NCBI GenBank assembly: GCA_947175305.1
Contig: CAMWMO010000055.1
Location: 1-7,763 of the forward strand
Direction: 5' to 3'
From: an uncultured Lachnospiraceae bacterium
Lineage (GTDB): Bacteria > Bacillota > Clostridia > Lachnospirales > Lachnospiraceae
DNA length: 7,763 nucleotides
The notes beneath the pieces were generated by a model that was given only the letters and a program-made list of their open reading frames with translations, did no database searches and was not told the origin of the DNA. Within the stretch, counting starts at the first letter, position 1. Each line of letters opens with the position of its first letter. The translations under genes were made by a program, and so were the position numbers. Shown here one piece after another: positions 1 to 7,377 of this stretch.

Positions 1-3000
1 GGATAAGCAGCCAGTTTGTCAGGGAACGACTCTCTCTTGCTCCTGTAGAGATCCGGTTAAAGACAGGGTCCCGCTCTGTAATGAGCCGGCCGTATTGTTC
101 CGCAAACTTCAAATAGGAATCCGGACTTGCATCAAATTTATACTCATCCGAAAATTGTACCGCGGCGGCTGTTGTCAGATAGCTTTGTATCTCCCCATCC
201 ACACTGCGGCGTATATTGAAGTGATATAATCCGGTCTGAGGAGTGAGAAGCTGCGCCGTATATTTTCCCGGCGCTGTGGCATGAAGTTTCTCTTCCGTGG
301 ACTCCCCCTCCGGATCAATGACTGTCACCAGAATCTCTGTGCCGCTTTCATAGTCATCCGTCTGATAAGTGACTTCCGTCCGCTCTCCCACTGTCGCCAC
401 ATCCACTCTGTCCTCACCCATGTCGGCATTTCCGGTGGAATAATCCACGATCCTCTTCCACATCTGGACATAGTCATCTTCTCCTGCAAAAGCGCCGCTC
501 CACTGCCCGGTAACGTCACTGTTCCAGGCAGCCGTCCTGCCCAGTCCGTACTGCCATACCGTAAGGATCGGATTTTCTTTGTCGTCGGATACGATAACAG
601 GGACGGAGGCTGTCTTGGGAGTTGCCGCAATATACCCATAGAGCACCGGCCAGCCATCGGCGAAAAGATTATTTGTCAGTTCATGACTCTGTTGCACTTT
701 CAGAGAAAATACACCGTTTTGAATGTAACTGTCACTTCCCAGAAAAACCTCTCTGGCAAAGATCTTAGGGATGTCGCTGACCAGATCCGAATAATAATAT
801 CTTCCGCCGCATCTTTCGGCTAACTGTTCAAGAAGCTGTGTATCGGATTCACTCCCCACTGCCACGGTAGAGAGCGTGATCCCCTCTGCGGTATATGCGT
901 CTATCACATCCTGGAAATTGTTCGTCTCTCCCATGCCGTCCGTCAGAAGTACCACATGCTTTACGGATGCCTGACTTTCTGAAACCGCCTCACATGCCTC
1001 CAGAAGAGCCGGCTTAATGGTCGTTCCGCCGCCCTCGTTAATGTGCGCGATCGCATCCTTGATGGTTTCTTTATCATCCGCCATGGTAAGCCCCACCTGC
1101 CACTCATACTGGTCGTCAAAGGTCAGAACACCCACATAGTCCGAATCTCTCAGGTTATCCACCGCCACCGTGGCCGCCTTGATGGCAATATCCAGATTGC
1201 TGACACCATAATCCATAGCCTCACTGATCATACTGCCGGAATGATCAATGACCATAACCATAGCCATGGATGGGATCTCATTGATACTCCTTGGCTGCAT
1301 ATCTACCGGAAGCACCGTCTCAAGCACCGTATTCCGGTATCCTCCCAGCGCAAAGCTGTCCTCGCCGCCACAGCAGATAAAACCGCACCCGTAATCCTTC
1401 ACATAAGTCTCCAGATCCTCCAGAAAACCGGCGGGCAGATCGTCAATATAAGTGTCTGCCAGAATGATCGACTTATAGGCTAACATGGCATTGATATTGT
1501 CCGGTGCATTCAGGGCGGAGACTACATGATAATCACAGCCCGCCGCCTGCAGCACTAAATCAAATTCAAATGCCGAGACATCAACGCCTTGTCCGACAAT
1601 CAGCAAGATCTGCGGCACAGACTCCACCACGGAATAAGCGCTGAACACATCATTCTCCGGGCAGGTATCTCCCGATGCCTGCACCTGTACCCTGAGATTC
1701 TCCATGGCACCGCTGCCCGCATCCGCATCAACCTGTGCATTGAACACAAAACGGTTGCTTCCCTTGTTTAAACGAACGCTGTTTGATGCCGTCTGCGTGC
1801 TTCCATTGTAAAGCGCTATGACGGCGTCCGTATCATAATTGCTCTCCACCAGTACGGTGATCGCATATTTATCGCCGGGATGCAGATAAGAGGGAAGGCT
1901 CACATTATCAATATAGGCATCCGGCTTCTTCTCCTCCTCATAAAGCAAAGTCAAAAACTCCGCTCTGCTTGCCAGAAGCGCCTGTCCCATATGGGCTACA
2001 TCTCCACGGGTCTGTTTCCCGTCTGTGAGTACCACCAGCCTTTTGCTGTAATCTTCCGGAAGCAATGTAAGCGCCTTGGAGATCGCATCCTCAAAATTCG
2101 TTGCCGTTTTCTCCGGCAGCGTCAGTAATCCTCCATAATAACTATCCTCTGTCAGAAACTGCTCCACCAATGCATTTTTCCCAAAGGTCACAATACCATA
2201 GACATTGCCCGCCGGCATTTTCGCAATAGCAGACTGCAGGTACTTATCCGCCTCCTCAAGATGCTCCGCATTGCTGTCGGAGAGATCCACCACAAAAACA
2301 GTGGCAGTCCGGCTGCTGCCCAGATGTACCCGTATCCCCAAAAGCGCCAGCGCCACACACACGAACACCGCACCTCTCACGACCAGATAAAATTTTCCTC
2401 TATAACGCATCTGGCGCACATAGACGATCCATTCTACGATCAAAAGCGTAAGCGCCAGCAGTAAAAAGAGATTTCTCACTGTCCGCTTTGCCTTTTGCAG
2501 CTTACTATTTTCTGCGCCGCCGACAGAATCAGCGGTTTCTCTGCCATCCGACTCCGTAGCTGTCTGAAAACGCACCACATAGGTTTCCTGATGCTCCCCG
2601 TCACCCACCTGATACAGACCGGCTTTTCCGGGACGAGCGTCAAACACAAGCCCATCCGGCGCTGCCCAGGGCTGCAGGGCAATTTCCTCCCCGGCATAAT
2701 AAACATTTTCCGCAAGAAAAGACGTGTCTGTTAGATAGACCATAGCATTGGCCAGAAAAACCGGAAATTCCGCCCGCAGAGGAAAATCCGACTCACGAGG
2801 GTCAAATCCCACCACGATCTCTTTTATGCCGTCCAGATCCCGGTAATAGCCCACACAGTTCCCATCGTACTCCAAAAAGCTCTCCGCTCCTTCCGGAAGC
2901 GCAAAGCTATAGGCAGTATTTACTCCTATGGTAAACCCTGACAGACCGGCAGTCAGGTCACAATCCTTCATCTCCAGCACAACATTTTTTAACGTCCGGA

Positions 3001-4168
3001 CGTTTTCCCCTTCGGCGTCACCGAAGATCAGCCGGTTCTTTCCTGCCGTCCCCGAAATCTGTCCGGCGTCATAAATCACCACATTATAATCATCCAGGGC
3101 GTCTGTGCCGGCTCTGGCAATGCTCTCTCCCGTAATGGCAAGATACGCCTTTTCAATAAAAATGTTTCCCTCTCCGACAAGCAGTCCGTTCACCTGGTTT
3201 TTCGGACTCTTTACCGCTTCCGAGACATTATCCGCGTTAAGGCTGTCACTCCCGCCTCCCTCAAAAGTAATGCCGTCAATACGGGACTTTAAGGTCTGTC
3301 CCTGCCACTGTGTCTGTTCAAACAGGCAGAACGTGCTCTCCGAAGGTGCAAGCTGCATCTGCTTCAGCGCAATGAGCTTCTCCCCCTCGTCATACAGGCT
3401 GACATCAAAGACGGCTTGTCTGTCACTGTAATTGACCATGCTCACCATCACATCATAAGAGCCGTCCTCCCGTGCGGTGAATACCGTATATTCATTCGCC
3501 ACATTAGAAGCGGCCCCGCCAAACACACAAAGCTCCTTTTCTGCGCTGCTGTGCAGTTCTTCAAATCCCGATGCACCGGAACCATCCGTATAGACGATCA
3601 GATCTGCCGCATTTTCCGAGTCATCTCCCATAAGCGCATCCAGAGTTCCCTGCGCCGATGCGAGATCTCCGCCGCCGTCACTGCATCGTATCTCCCTGAG
3701 CGTCCGGAGCAGACTGTCTGCGTCCGCCATGTCCACCGCCAGAATCCTGGTCCCCAGAGCATTCTCTGTCACAATAGAAAAACGGGTGTTATCTGATGCT
3801 CGCACATAATCGCATGCCTGCGCCACAGCCTCCTCCAGACGGGTCTTTCCCGAATCCGTCAAATGCTGCATACTTCCGCTGGTATCAAAAAGCAGTATCT
3901 TTCTTCCGCCGCCTTGTCCCTCTGTCCTGATAAACGGCGACATCAGCGCGACCACCAAAAGCAGGGTGATCAAAATCTGCAGATACATGAGAATATTGTG
4001 CACAAATTTCTCAAAAAAGGTCTTAGACTGCTCATTTTTCAGCAGCTTCTGCCAGAGAAGGTTGGACGAAATCAGATGATCCTCTCCTCTGGGCTTCAGC
4101 AGATATAAAATTATAATGACAGGAACCGCAGCCAGAAAAACCAGCGGCCATAAACTCTCAAATATCAT
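1..4168 (-). CDS. Giant BatA-like / triple-VWA / GATase-like membrane protein (C-terminus cut by window edge)
   Basis: One frame stays open from ATG 4168 to the left edge (1389 codons, no stop); I read every line in this frame. Domains in order: BatA-type N-terminal double anchor (helices about 8-24 and 56-75, with an LYLLKPR motif and an SSNLLWQ motif); VWA1 with MIDAS DTSGS at 95-99 and YTDGSG (D195); a long beta-rich region; a helix at about 567-584 (LIVEWIVYV), typical of a BatA C-terminus; a second helix at about 593-613; VWA2 with DLSDS at 628-632 and LTDGK (D716); a GATase-like fold from about 853; VWA3 with DHSGS at 975-979, TT at 1049-1050 and LTDGM (D1077), apparently inserted in the GATase fold, which resumes near GLGRTAAWNSD (about 1207). 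The role is inferred: membrane-anchored VWA platform, probable client or partner of the MoxR ATPase. The ATG overlaps the DUF58 stop by 11 bases and has AAGGA six bases upstream. A C-terminal helix probably follows just outside the window. Family assignment is strong; function is unknown. Confidence 0.9.
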   Translation of the reverse strand, partial: MIFESLWPLVFLAAVPVIIILYLLKPRGEDHLISSNLLWQKLLKNEQSKTFFEKFVHNILMYLQILITLLLVVALMSPFIRTEGQGGGRKILLFDTSGSMQHLTDSGKTRLEEAVAQACDYVRASDNTRFSIVTENALGTRILAVDMADADSLLRTLREIRCSDGGGDLASAQGTLDALMGDDSENAADLIVYTDGSGASGFEELHSSAEKELCVFGGAASNVANEYTVFTAREDGSYDVMVSMVNYSDRQAVFDVSLYDEGEKLIALKQMQLAPSESTFCLFEQTQWQGQTLKSRIDGITFEGGGSDSLNADNVSEAVKSPKNQVNGLLVGEGNIFIEKAYLAITGESIARAGTDALDDYNVVIYDAGQISGTAGKNRLIFGDAEGENVRTLKNVVLEMKDCDLTAGLSGFTIGVNTAYSFALPEGAESFLEYDGNCVGYYRDLDGIKEIVVGFDPRESDFPLRAEFPVFLANAMVYLTDTSFLAENVYYAGEEIALQPWAAPDGLVFDARPGKAGLYQVGDGEHQETYVVRFQTATESDGRETADSVGGAENSKLQKAKRTVRNLFLLLALTLLIVEWIVYVRQMRYRGKFYLVVRGAVFVCVALALLGIRVHLGSSRTATVFVVDLSDSNAEHLEEADKYLQSAIAKMPAGNVYGIVTFGKNALVEQFLTEDSYYGGLLTLPEKTATNFEDAISKALTLLPEDYSKRLVVLTDGKQTRGDVAHMGQALLASRAEFLTLLYEEEKKPDAYIDNVSLPSYLHPGDKYAITVLVESNYDTDAVIALYNGSTQTASNSVRLNKGSNRFVFNAQVDADAGSGAMENLRVQVQASGDTCPENDVFSAYSVVESVPQILLIVGQGVDVSAFEFDLVLQAAGCDYHVVSALNAPDNINAMLAYKSIILADTYIDDLPAGFLEDLETYVKDYGCGFICCGGEDSFALGGYRNTVLETVLPVDMQPRSINEIPSMAMVMVIDHSGSMISEAMDYGVSNLDIAIKAATVAVDNLRDSDYVGVLTFDDQYEWQVGLTMADDKETIKDAIAHINEGGGTTIKPALLEACEAVSESQASVKHVVLLTDGMGETNNFQDVIDAYTAEGITLSTVAVGSESDTQLLEQLAERCGGRYYYSDLVSDIPKIFAREVFLGSDSYIQNGVFSLKVQQSHELTNNLFADGWPVLYGYIAATPKTASVPVIVSDDKENPILTVWQYGLGRTAAWNSDVTGQWSGAFAGEDDYVQMWKRIVDYSTGNADMGEDRVDVATVGERTEVTYQTDDYESGTEILVTVIDPEGESTEEKLHATAPGKYTAQLLTPQTGLYHFNIRRSVDGEIQSYLTTAAAVQFSDEYKFDASPDSYLKFAEQYGRLITERDPVFNRISTGARESRSLTNWLLI

Positions 4169-5039
4169 ATAGCATCCTTAAATCCTGAAAGATCAGTTGA
4201 TAAATATCCGTCCCGGTACTGCACACCTCATAGAATGCCCCCGCTCTTACGCATTCCCGCCGTATCCGGTCTGTAAATTCCTGCAGGGACTTCTCATATG
4301 TCCGGATACTCCCCGCATCCAATGTGACACGCAGGGCGCTCTGATCCTCCATATCGATCAGATTCCGTGTGCCCGTCAGTTCTACCGAAAGCTCCTCTTT
4401 TGCCAAGACTTGCAATAATACGGTTTTTTGCTTTCTGTAATCCAGAAAACGCAGCAGTCTGTGAAGCGCCTCCTGCTCCTGGTCCAGAAAAGCCTCCTGC
4501 AGGAAGTCACTGACCAGAATAGTCACTCCCGGTCCTTTCACAGGAAGCCGCCAGACAGCCTCTGCAATATCCACCGTCCCCTCAAAAGCGCACTGTTCCA
4601 GCCAGTCCGCCATCCGGGGTAAGGATCTCTTCCCGCCCTCCGCCACAAAAGGCTGATGCATCCTGTGCATATCATAGAGCATAACGCGGTCCATATTGTT
4701 TAATCCCATATAAGAAAAAGCCGCTGCCAGCATACAGGCAAGCTCACTCTTTTTCTTCGCTCCGTAATTCATGGAGGCGCTGGTATCGATCAGAATAGAA
4801 ACGACCGCCTCCTTCTCCTCCATATATTCCTTCACATAAAGCCTGTCCAGACGCCCATAGGCATTCCAGTCAATGCGGCGTATATCATCTCCCGGCATAT
4901 ACTCCCTGAAATCCGAAAACTCCATGGAAGAGCCTTTCTGTATGGATTTGCGGTTTCCGGCCAGATTCATGGAAGTTCTGTGCCCCATAGCCAGCCGGAG
5001 TCTTGACAGCCTGTCAAAAAATGCAGCGTCCAACATCAT
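4158..5039 (-). CDS. DUF58 family protein with VWA-like domain
   Basis: A 293-residue soluble protein with the DUF58 signature at about 45-63 (REYMPGDD followed by RRIDWNAYGR), then a VWA-like fold with a complete MIDAS start, DTSAS at D85, S87 and S89, and a second acidic strand ending VSDF (D178). No signal peptide or membrane helix is visible, so it should be cytoplasmic. DUF58 proteins are routinely encoded beside MoxR ATPases and are thought to be their direct partners or adaptors; here the gene sits between MoxR (16 bases upstream) and the membrane VWA protein (11-base overlap). Two adjacent ATG codons occur at 5039 and 5036; GGAG at 5044-5047 is four bases from the first and seven from the second, so the second may be the true start. 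Length is within the usual range (about 280-320 for the short form). The biochemical activity of the family is not established. Confidence 0.95.
   Translation of the reverse strand: MMLDAAFFDRLSRLRLAMGHRTSMNLAGNRKSIQKGSSMEFSDFREYMPGDDIRRIDWNAYGRLDRLYVKEYMEEKEAVVSILIDTSASMNYGAKKKSELACMLAAAFSYMGLNNMDRVMLYDMHRMHQPFVAEGGKRSLPRMADWLEQCAFEGTVDIAEAVWRLPVKGPGVTILVSDFLQEAFLDQEQEALHRLLRFLDYRKQKTVLLQVLAKEELSVELTGTRNLIDMEDQSALRVTLDAGSIRTYEKSLQEFTDRIRRECVRAGAFYEVCSTGTDIYQLIFQDLRMLYDI
4175..4179 (-). promoter_or_regulatory. Shine-Dalgarno site for the giant VWA gene
   Basis: AAGGA lies six bases upstream of ATG 4168, inside the last codons of the DUF58 gene. It fixes the start of the large VWA gene and, with the 11-base overlap, indicates translational coupling. 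Confidence 0.7.
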
Positions 5040-5043
5040 AATT

Positions 5044-5047
5044 CTCC
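5044..5047 (-). promoter_or_regulatory. Shine-Dalgarno site for the DUF58 gene
   Basis: GGAG lies between the MoxR stop (TAG, 5056-5058) and the paired ATG codons at 5039 and 5036. Its spacing is better for the second ATG. A further AGGAG at 5053-5057 overlaps the MoxR stop but is about 13 bases from the first ATG. Confidence 0.6.
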
Positions 5048-5055
5048 ATTAGCTC

Positions 5056-6036
5056 CTATCTGCCTGCCAAAGCCGTTTTTGCCTCCAGGATCCTTGTAAT
5101 GATATCATCCTCGGTAATTCCCGCACTGATGGCATCAAAACCCGGAATGATCCGATGTCTGAGAACCGGATATGCAGCTTCCTTCACATCCTGAAAAGAA
5201 ACATTAAAGCGCCCCTCTATAAACGCCTTCGCCCTGGCGGCGCGGATCAGCGCCTGCGCCGCTCTGGGACTTGCTCCCTCTCTGATATGAGGATTTGGCA
5301 CGTGAGTCTCCATAATGATCTCCAGCAGATAATCCATCACCGCCTCCGCGATCGGAATCTGGTTTACCAACGCTCTCGCCGCAAGAAGACCCTCGCCGTC
5401 CATCTGCTTTTCAATGACAGGCTCACTGCCTCCTTCCGTGAGTGCAACGATCCCCTTTAGCTCCTCCCTGGTGGGAAACCGTACCAGCAGCTTGAACATG
5501 AAGCGGTCCAGCTGAGCCTCCGGCAATGGATAGGTTCCCTCACTCTCTATGGGATTCTGGGTCGCCAGCACAAAAAAGGGTTCATCAAGCACATGGCTGA
5601 CATTGCCCACCGTCACCGTGTGTTCCTGCATTGCCTCCAACAGCGCCGACTGCGTTTTGGGCGTGGCACGGTTGATCTCATCCGCTAGGATCAGATTCGC
5701 AAAAACCGGTCCACGCTCAAAGGAGAAAGAGCTTCCCTGTTCGTTCTTAATGATTATATTCGTACCGGTCACATCGCTGGGCATCAGGTCGGGGGTGAAC
5801 TGGATCCTTTTAAAAGACAGGTCAAAGACCTTACCAATGGTACTGACCAGTCTGGTTTTGCCTAGCCCCGGCATGCCCTCTAAAAGCACATTGCCTCCTG
5901 TGAGCATCGCCAGTATCACCTGCCTGATGAGCTCGCCCTGTCCGATGATTCCCTTCTGTATCTCTCTCTCACATGCGGCGATCCGCTGTGCCATATATGC
6001 CGGATCCTGCAATCTGCTCCTGTCTAACTCAGCCAT
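5056..6036 (-). CDS. MoxR family AAA+ ATPase
   Basis: A 326-residue AAA+ ATPase of the MoxR family, cytoplasmic. Numbered from ATG 6036: Walker A GMPGLGKT at 54-61; Walker B ILADEIN at about 116-122 (D119, E120); the MoxR-typical TPKTQSALLEAMQE stretch at 125-138; sensor 1 in LATQNP (N161); ESEGTYPLPEAQLDRF at 164-179; and sensor 2 in GASPRA (R258). All key residues are present, so it should hydrolyse ATP. MoxR ATPases are thought to act as chaperone-like remodellers that assemble or activate VWA-containing partners, which fits the DUF58 and VWA genes directly downstream. A longer reading from TTG 6084 would add 16 residues and overlap the previous gene by 20 bases; I prefer ATG 6036 because GGGAGGAG precedes it at good spacing and the length then matches the family. 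It begins 28 bases after the upstream stop. Confidence 0.97.
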   Translation of the reverse strand: MAELDRSRLQDPAYMAQRIAACEREIQKGIIGQGELIRQVILAMLTGGNVLLEGMPGLGKTRLVSTIGKVFDLSFKRIQFTPDLMPSDVTGTNIIIKNEQGSSFSFERGPVFANLILADEINRATPKTQSALLEAMQEHTVTVGNVSHVLDEPFFVLATQNPIESEGTYPLPEAQLDRFMFKLLVRFPTREELKGIVALTEGGSEPVIEKQMDGEGLLAARALVNQIPIAEAVMDYLLEIIMETHVPNPHIREGASPRAAQALIRAARAKAFIEGRFNVSFQDVKEAAYPVLRHRIIPGFDAISAGITEDDIITRILEAKTALAGR

Positions 6037-6044
6037 ATCCCTGT

Positions 6045-6052
6045 CTCCTCCC
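6045..6052 (-). promoter_or_regulatory. Strong Shine-Dalgarno site for the MoxR gene
   Basis: GGGAGGAG with AGGAG eight bases from ATG 6036. It is the strongest ribosome binding site in the window and decides against the TTG at 6084. Confidence 0.75.
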
Positions 6053-6064
6053 AATCTGTCCTTT

Positions 6065-7363
6065 CTAGTTGTTAAAGCTTGCAAAATACTCTTTTATAAT
6101 ATCCTCCATGCCGCTGGGATACCGTTCGGCGGCAATCCCCTCATATGCATTCTGCTCATAACTTCCGATCACCGCCTCAAGGGATGTATGCTCCCCTTCC
6201 CAGTTCAACCCGTTCTGGGCCCGAAAATACTCCGAAGTTTCATGACTTCCGATATTTCCCGTGAGATTCCCGCTGTCCGCGACAGCGTTGGGAACGCTGA
6301 CATAATCGTGGGGCGTACCGCTGCTGCCGGTTCCTCTGCCTTCTCCGGAACCGCTGCCTTCGCCCTGACCGTTCTGACCGCCTCCGTTACCATCTCCGCT
6401 CTGTCCGTTCTGACCGTTTCTGTCACCGGCGCCTCCTTGTCCGCTTCCGTCGCCGACGCCTTTTTGTTGACCCATCTGGTCATCACCGTTTGAGCCACCC
6501 TGTCCTTTCCCGTCACCGTCACCCCGGGCAAGCTTCCCTTCCTGCATCTTCGCAAGCTGCTCTGCTATTTCCTGCATGGCATCCGCCGATGCAATGGAAA
6601 CTCCCGCTCCACTTTGCAGTTCCTGCATGAGATTGGACAATTGACTGCTCATATTCTCGTATTTATAATCCAGCTTCTGAGATGCCGCTGACAGCATCTC
6701 CTCCGAAACCGCCTGCTGATACTCTGAAAGAGAGGATTCGAGACTCTCCATCATCTCCTGAAGCGCCTCCTGCTGCTCCTTGGTCAATTGCTCCTGCTCG
6801 AGCTGTTCCAGCGCTTCCATAAACTCCTCTATCTCATCCTCTTTCCCTTGCGCCTCTTCCCTTATTCTGTGAAGCTCTCCGGCACGTTCTTTTGCCGCGG
6901 AGGGAAGCAGGGAAAGCCCCACGGAGCACACCAACAGCAAAAAAAGCAGGGCGGTTCTTTTCAGAGAAGGCATAACGGGAATATGAATCTTGTCCCGATG
7001 CTCCCTTAACTGCCTCATGGCGTCCTCCCGTTGCAGTCCGACCAATGTGCCCTCTTGATCAAGGTGTTCATAAGCCGTAACGATCCGCTCCTCAAAACCG
7101 AAGCCGTCCATCCGGAGCGCCGCCTGCTCCATGGTCGTCCGCCTGACAACCATCACCGCGAGCACCGAGAGCTCAGCAAGAATAAACGCCAGCATCATAT
7201 AGAGATCGGCGTAATAAAGTGGCACAAAAAATGCTGCGATCTGAAAAAGGATCCCGGTCCCTGCGCCAATACTCAGTGCGGAAACCGAGCTTTTCAAAAA
7301 ATCCGCTATATACATCCTGCGACGGCAGGCCTTTATTATTTTCAGAAACTCTCTCTGCTCCAT
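6065..7363 (-). CDS. Three-helix membrane protein with coiled coil and Gly-rich linker (DUF4175-like)
   Basis: A 432-residue protein, numbered from ATG 7363. Two membrane helices lie at about 28-49 and 53-73, a cytoplasmic-looking stretch with R/K-rich segments follows, a third helix lies at about 137-154, then an acidic Glu/Gln-rich segment at about 158-275 predicted to be helical or coiled coil. A low-complexity region of G, N, Q, D and S runs from about 281 to 349, followed by a C-terminal tail (RYPSGMEDIIKEYFASF at 414-430). This layout, and a tail of the form 'Pxxx..ivkeYF' that reads like a conserved docking peptide, resembles the DUF4175-type proteins found beside MoxR/DUF58/VWA genes; I recognise the layout rather than a precise family. 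Neither the ATG nor an alternative in-frame GTG at 7375 has a good Shine-Dalgarno site, so translation is probably coupled to the upstream stop at 7378-7380. Function is unknown; a scaffold linking membrane and MoxR module is a guess. Confidence 0.85.
   Translation of the reverse strand: MEQREFLKIIKACRRRMYIADFLKSSVSALSIGAGTGILFQIAAFFVPLYYADLYMMLAFILAELSVLAVMVVRRTTMEQAALRMDGFGFEERIVTAYEHLDQEGTLVGLQREDAMRQLREHRDKIHIPVMPSLKRTALLFLLLVCSVGLSLLPSAAKERAGELHRIREEAQGKEDEIEEFMEALEQLEQEQLTKEQQEALQEMMESLESSLSEYQQAVSEEMLSAASQKLDYKYENMSSQLSNLMQELQSGAGVSIASADAMQEIAEQLAKMQEGKLARGDGDGKGQGGSNGDDQMGQQKGVGDGSGQGGAGDRNGQNGQSGDGNGGGQNGQGEGSGSGEGRGTGSSGTPHDYVSVPNAVADSGNLTGNIGSHETSEYFRAQNGLNWEGEHTSLEAVIGSYEQNAYEGIAAERYPSGMEDIIKEYFASFNN
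6317..6523 (-). repeat. Low-complexity Gly/Asn/Gln/Ser/Asp-rich coding stretch
   Basis: About 69 codons inside the three-helix membrane protein encode imperfect repeats of types such as GQNG, GDG and GSG. The DNA shows recurring CCGTTCTGACC-like units on the plus strand. It most likely forms a flexible linker between the coiled coil and the C-terminal tail. The repetitive composition also opens other frames on both strands, giving long but spurious ORFs there. Confidence 0.7.
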
Positions 7364-7377
7364 ACAAATACCCACAC

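Noticed and set aside
281..823. Plus-strand ORF of 180 codons
   Set aside because: Antisense to the GATase-like and VWA3 region of the giant protein, whose frame is continuous and motif-rich here; no domain of its own.
1043..1483. Plus-strand ORF of 146 codons, rich in His/Ile
   Set aside because: Antisense shadow of VWA3, including the strand coding the DHSGS motif.
2390..2480. A gene boundary splitting the giant VWA protein in two
   Set aside because: No stop codon is present in frame, the frame is identical on both sides, and no candidate internal start has a ribosome binding site. I keep it as one gene but flag the junction.
6037..6084. TTG start extending the MoxR protein by 16 residues
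   Set aside because: Rare start codon, overlap with the previous gene, no Shine-Dalgarno site; ATG 6036 has GGGAGGAG and gives the usual family length.
5549..6493. Plus-strand ORF of 314 codons
   Set aside because: It lies antisense to the MoxR gene and the Gly-rich linker gene, both well supported. Its C-terminal TVLTASVT-type repetitiveness is the mirror of the low-complexity linker, and it has no recognisable domain.
6317..6523. Possible CRISPR-like or tandem DNA repeat
   Set aside because: Units are irregular, spacers are absent and the period follows codons; it is a low-complexity protein segment.
6205..6555. Minus-strand ORF of 116 codons in another frame
   Set aside because: A shadow of the Gly-rich linker in the three-helix protein; the repeat composition keeps several frames open.
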